Shown: piece by piece, positions 20,203-22,620 of the stretch
Layout: each line of letters opens with the position of its first letter
How positions within the stretch are numbered: the first letter of the stretch is position 1
NCBI GenBank assembly: GCA_934101275.1
Contig: CAKOQM010000020.1
Coordinates: forward strand, 1 to 22,620
Direction of reading: 5' to 3'
DNA from: an uncultured Bacilli bacterium
GTDB lineage: Bacteria; Bacillota_I; Bacilli_A; RF39; UBA660
Length of the DNA: 22,620 nucleotides
The notes under the pieces: generated by a model
The model's input: the letters and a program-made list of their open reading frames with translations, nothing else
Told to the model about the DNA's origin: nothing
Database searches by the model: none
Made by a program: the position numbers and the translations under genes

Positions 20203-21945
20203 ATGAAAACAATATGGAATAATGAAATTACTAAAGAAAGATTAGGTGAAGTTCTTACCGTTTATGGTTGGGTACAAAAGAAAAGAAATTTAGGTGGTCT
20301 TATTTTTATTGATTTAAGAGATCGTAGTGGTCTTGTGCAACTCGTTTTAAACCCCGATAATAAAAATTATGAACGTGCTGAACAAGTTAAAAATGAGTAT
20401 GTTTTAAAAGTGACAGGTAAAGTTACTCTAAGAGAACATCCGAATAAAGAGATGAAATCCGGTGAAATAGAAATAGATGTTACAGAACTAGAAATTTTAA
20501 ATAAGGCAAGTGAACTTCCTTTTCAAATTACGGATGACACGAATGCTTTAGAAGACACGCGTCTTAAATATCGTTATTTGGATATCAGAAGAGATGAAAT
20601 AAAAGAAAAACTTATCACGCGTAGTAAAATTATGATGGCTATTAGAAAGTTTTTAACAAATGAAGATTTTATAGAAGTGGAAACTCCCGTTTTATGTAAA
20701 TCAACGCCAGAAGGGGCTCGTGATTATCTTGTTCCTAGTAGAGTGAATGAAGGAAAGTTTTATGCTTTACCTCAAAGTCCTCAGCTTTTTAAACAACTTT
20801 TAATGGTTGGTGGTATCGAGAGATATTTTCAAATTGCCAAGTGTTTTCGTGATGAAGATTTAAGAGCAGATAGACAACCTGAGTTTACTCAAGTGGATAT
20901 GGAAATGAGTTTTATTTCCGAAGATGATATTATGTCGATGACGGAAAGACTCATCGCGTCTGTCTTTAAAGAAATAAAGGGCATTGATATCACCTTACCT
21001 TTACAAAGAATGAAATGGACCGATGCCATGAAATATTATGGTTCTGATAAACCTGATTTACGTTTTGATATGAAAATTAAAGAGATTAAAGACTGTTTTA
21101 AAGATACAACCATTGAGTTTTTACAAAAAGCTTATCAAAATAACGAAAATATTGACGCGATCGTGGCTAAAGGTGCCAGTGAACATTATTCCCGAAAAGA
21201 AATTGATAAATGTACTGAATTTGTCAAACAAAGAGGAGCTAGTGGTTTAATTTACTTAAAATATGAGGAAGAACTTACCGGTAGTATTGCTAAAAACTTA
21301 ACGGAAGAGGAAAAGAAAAGTCTTACCGAGAAACTCTCTTTGGAAAAAGGAGATGTTGCCTTTATCGTCGTGGGTAATAAAATGAAAACGGTTCTAGGTG
21401 CTTTAAGATGTAAAGTGGCCAATGATTTAAACATGATTGATAAAAATAGTTATCGCCTTTTATGGGTTGTTGATTTCCCGACTTTTGAGTATAGCGAAGA
21501 AGAACATCGTTTTGTAGCTTGTCATCATCCTTTTACCGCTCCAAAAGATGAAGATGTGGATAAATTAATTAATGATAAAGAAAATTGTTATTCAAAAGCT
21601 TATGATATTGTTATCAACGGTTATGAAGCAGGTGGTGGTTCTATTCGTATTCACGATGCGAAAGTGCAGGAAAAAATGTTTGAAGCGCTTGAACTTACGG
21701 AAGAAGATATTCAAAATAAATTTGGCTTCTTTGTCAATGCTTTAAAATATGGAACTCCTCCTCATGGTGGCTTAGCCATTGGACTTGATAGACTTACCAT
21801 GCTTCTTACGAATACGGAAAATATTCGTGATGTGATTGCCTTTCCAAAAACAGCCAGTGCTTCTGATTTAATGAGCGAATGTCCAAATGTTGTTGATAAA
21901 AAACAATTAGATGATTTACACATCGAATTAAAAGACAAAGAGTAA
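20203..21945 (+). CDS. aspS: Aspartyl-tRNA synthetase
   Basis: Class IIb synthetase charging tRNA-Asp (or also tRNA-Asn if the lineage uses the amidotransferase route), 580 aa, normal bacterial size. The OB-fold anticodon-binding domain is at about residues 1-105 (VYGWVQKKRNLGGLIFIDLRDRSGLVQLV). The catalytic domain carries ALPQSPQLFKQLLM and motif 2 FRDEDLRADRQPEFTQVDMEMSF. The bacterial GAD insertion (about 285-420) follows, and motif 3 is GLAIGLDRLTMLL near the end. AGGAGG at 20193-20198 sets ATG 20203. Expression is governed by the T-box leader immediately upstream. The gene closes with a terminator that includes its stop codon. It stands apart from hisS, 4.9 kb upstream. Confidence 0.97.
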   Translation: MKTIWNNEITKERLGEVLTVYGWVQKKRNLGGLIFIDLRDRSGLVQLVLNPDNKNYERAEQVKNEYVLKVTGKVTLREHPNKEMKSGEIEIDVTELEILNKASELPFQITDDTNALEDTRLKYRYLDIRRDEIKEKLITRSKIMMAIRKFLTNEDFIEVETPVLCKSTPEGARDYLVPSRVNEGKFYALPQSPQLFKQLLMVGGIERYFQIAKCFRDEDLRADRQPEFTQVDMEMSFISEDDIMSMTERLIASVFKEIKGIDITLPLQRMKWTDAMKYYGSDKPDLRFDMKIKEIKDCFKDTTIEFLQKAYQNNENIDAIVAKGASEHYSRKEIDKCTEFVKQRGASGLIYLKYEEELTGSIAKNLTEEEKKSLTEKLSLEKGDVAFIVVGNKMKTVLGALRCKVANDLNMIDKNSYRLLWVVDFPTFEYSEEEHRFVACHHPFTAPKDEDVDKLINDKENCYSKAYDIVINGYEAGGGSIRIHDAKVQEKMFEALELTEEDIQNKFGFFVNALKYGTPPHGGLAIGLDRLTMLLTNTENIRDVIAFPKTASASDLMSECPNVVDKKQLDDLHIELKDKE

Positions 21946-21970
21946 CGTGAATTATGCGTTGCTTTTTTTT
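21941..21970 (+). terminator. aspS terminator containing the stop codon
   Basis: AGTAACG (21941-21947) pairs with CGTTGCT (21957-21963), one G-U, 9-base loop, then T-run to 21970. The TAA stop (21943-21945) lies within the 5' arm. Confidence 0.82.
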
Positions 21971-22092
21971 ATGTCTCATATTTTTAGAAGCGTAAACAAT
22001 ATGTCAAATTTTAAACTTTTTTACTGTTTTTTGAACATTTTTCAAAGAAAAAAAAGGAAATCGCTGATTTTTTTTGAATATATAAGTAGAAG

Positions 22093-22118
22093 GATAATTT
22101 AAAACCAAAAAAATTATC
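22093..22118. repeat. Inverted repeat upstream of the Rpn-family gene
   Basis: GATAATTT (22093-22100) and AAATTATC (22111-22118) are perfect 8-base arms around an A-rich 10-base centre, 23 bases before the next start codon. It could be an operator or an RNA hairpin; there is too little T-run for a strong terminator. The rest of 21971-22141 is AT-rich with no clear promoter. Confidence 0.5.
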
Positions 22119-22141
22119 TTTCTTAGAAAAGAGAAAAGGAC

Positions 22142-22620
22142 ATGATATCCGAATTAAAAGAAACAAAAAAATTTTACAGTTGTCGTTATGACAGAACATT
22201 TAAAGAAGTGTTTTTAAAAGAAGAAAATGAGGATTTATTAGTCGCTTTACTAGAGTTTACTTTAGATCTGAAAATTTTTGAAATTCAAAGATTAAACATT
22301 GAAACCCTACAAGGTAATATAGGAACGAGAAAAAAGTACTGTGACTTACTTTTAAAAACCGATCAAGGTTATATTGGTATTGAGATTAACTCTGAAAGAA
22401 AAGATTACCTTCATTGTCGTAACTTAGCTTTTTTATACAACGTTTATAGTCGTTATACTTTAACAGGTGAAATGTATTCTGAAGATACTTTGATCATTCA
22501 ATTAAATCTTACCTATGGTATGTTAAAAAATGATGCTAAAATATGTCGTACGTATATGCTTACAGATGGCGAAAAAAACTTTGTCCGTAATTTTAAAATT
22601 GTCGAATGGAATATGGACAA
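22142..22620 (+). CDS. Rpn/PD-(D/E)XK nuclease-family protein, N-terminal part (runs off window)
   Basis: An open frame from ATG 22142 to the window edge, 159 codons visible. The protein starts MISELKETKKFYSCRYDRTFKEVFLKEEN, matching the 'D-xxFKxxF' opening of the Rpn/PDDEXK_2 (transposase-related nuclease) families. KKYCDLLLKTDQGYIGIEIN gives the PD-(D/E)XK core: D in CDLLL, then E-x-N where the family often has E-x-Q. LAFLYNVYSRYT follows, as in relatives. Rpn proteins of E. coli are DNA endonucleases that promote RecA-independent recombination; related genes are often multicopy and horizontally spread. AAGGA at 22136-22140 is only one base from the ATG, unusually close, so the weaker AAAAGAG at 22127-22133 may serve. 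No stop or frameshift is visible. Confidence 0.78.
   Translation, partial: MISELKETKKFYSCRYDRTFKEVFLKEENEDLLVALLEFTLDLKIFEIQRLNIETLQGNIGTRKKYCDLLLKTDQGYIGIEINSERKDYLHCRNLAFLYNVYSRYTLTGEMYSEDTLIIQLNLTYGMLKNDAKICRTYMLTDGEKNFVRNFKIVEWNMD

Noticed and set aside
22011..22199. Minus-strand open frame upstream of the Rpn-like gene
   Set aside because: A Phe/Lys-rich product from AT-rich DNA overlapping the start of a supported plus-strand gene.

Overview
The window is a compact, AT-rich stretch of a low-GC Firmicute (Bacilli-type) chromosome. Three things point there: a type B RNase P RNA at the left edge, the gene order rodZ-pgsA-recA-rny-yneF (the Bacillus order minus cinA), and T-box and CIRCE regulation. 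Several genes end in TGA (6631, 8532, 15732, 19153) and no in-frame TGA is needed as Trp, so the standard code applies and this is not a code-4 Mollicute. The style fits an uncultured gut Bacilli lineage (RF39/Erysipelotrichia-like); that placement is inference.

Layout. 1-163: 3' end of rnpB. 192-1263: rodZ-like gene and pgsA. 1372-2421: recA with its own promoter and a LexA-like palindrome. 2558-4376: RNase Y and the small membrane protein YneF. 4511-5251: a membrane-anchored Glu/Lys/Pro-rich protein of unknown role. 5507-6631: an orphan gene whose central motif matches the ADP-ribosyltransferase/PARP first motif. 6796-7965: AI-2E-family permease. 8011-10274: a nucleotide-kinase-like P-loop protein, translationally coupled to an unusually short alanyl-tRNA synthetase. 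10347-11573: membrane acyltransferase. 11614-13585: butyrate kinase and phosphate butyryltransferase, which make ATP from butyryl-CoA. 13664-14053: Hsp20 under a CIRCE operator. 14146-15345: histidyl-tRNA synthetase with a shortened C-terminus. 15412-15732 and 15688-16638 (minus): a small secreted protein and a TIGR01212-type radical SAM protein whose ends overlap. 16763-19153: a GH31-fold protein that appears to have lost its catalytic residues. 19204-19998: an unrecognised protein. 19999-21945: an Asp-type T-box leader and aspS. 22142-end: start of an Rpn/PD-(D/E)XK nuclease-family gene.

Most of the window is housekeeping: membrane lipid synthesis, recombination, RNA decay, translation and energy. 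Gene ends are very economical. Many Rho-independent terminators begin at or before the stop codon, promoters sit inside the 3' ends of upstream genes, and one -35 box contains a stop codon. Most attention is due to the apparently catalytically dead GH31 protein, the PARP-motif orphan, the short Patescibacteria-like AlaRS lacking its C-terminal domain, and the T-box transcript that starts inside the preceding gene. I see no CRISPR array, insertion sequence or prophage block.
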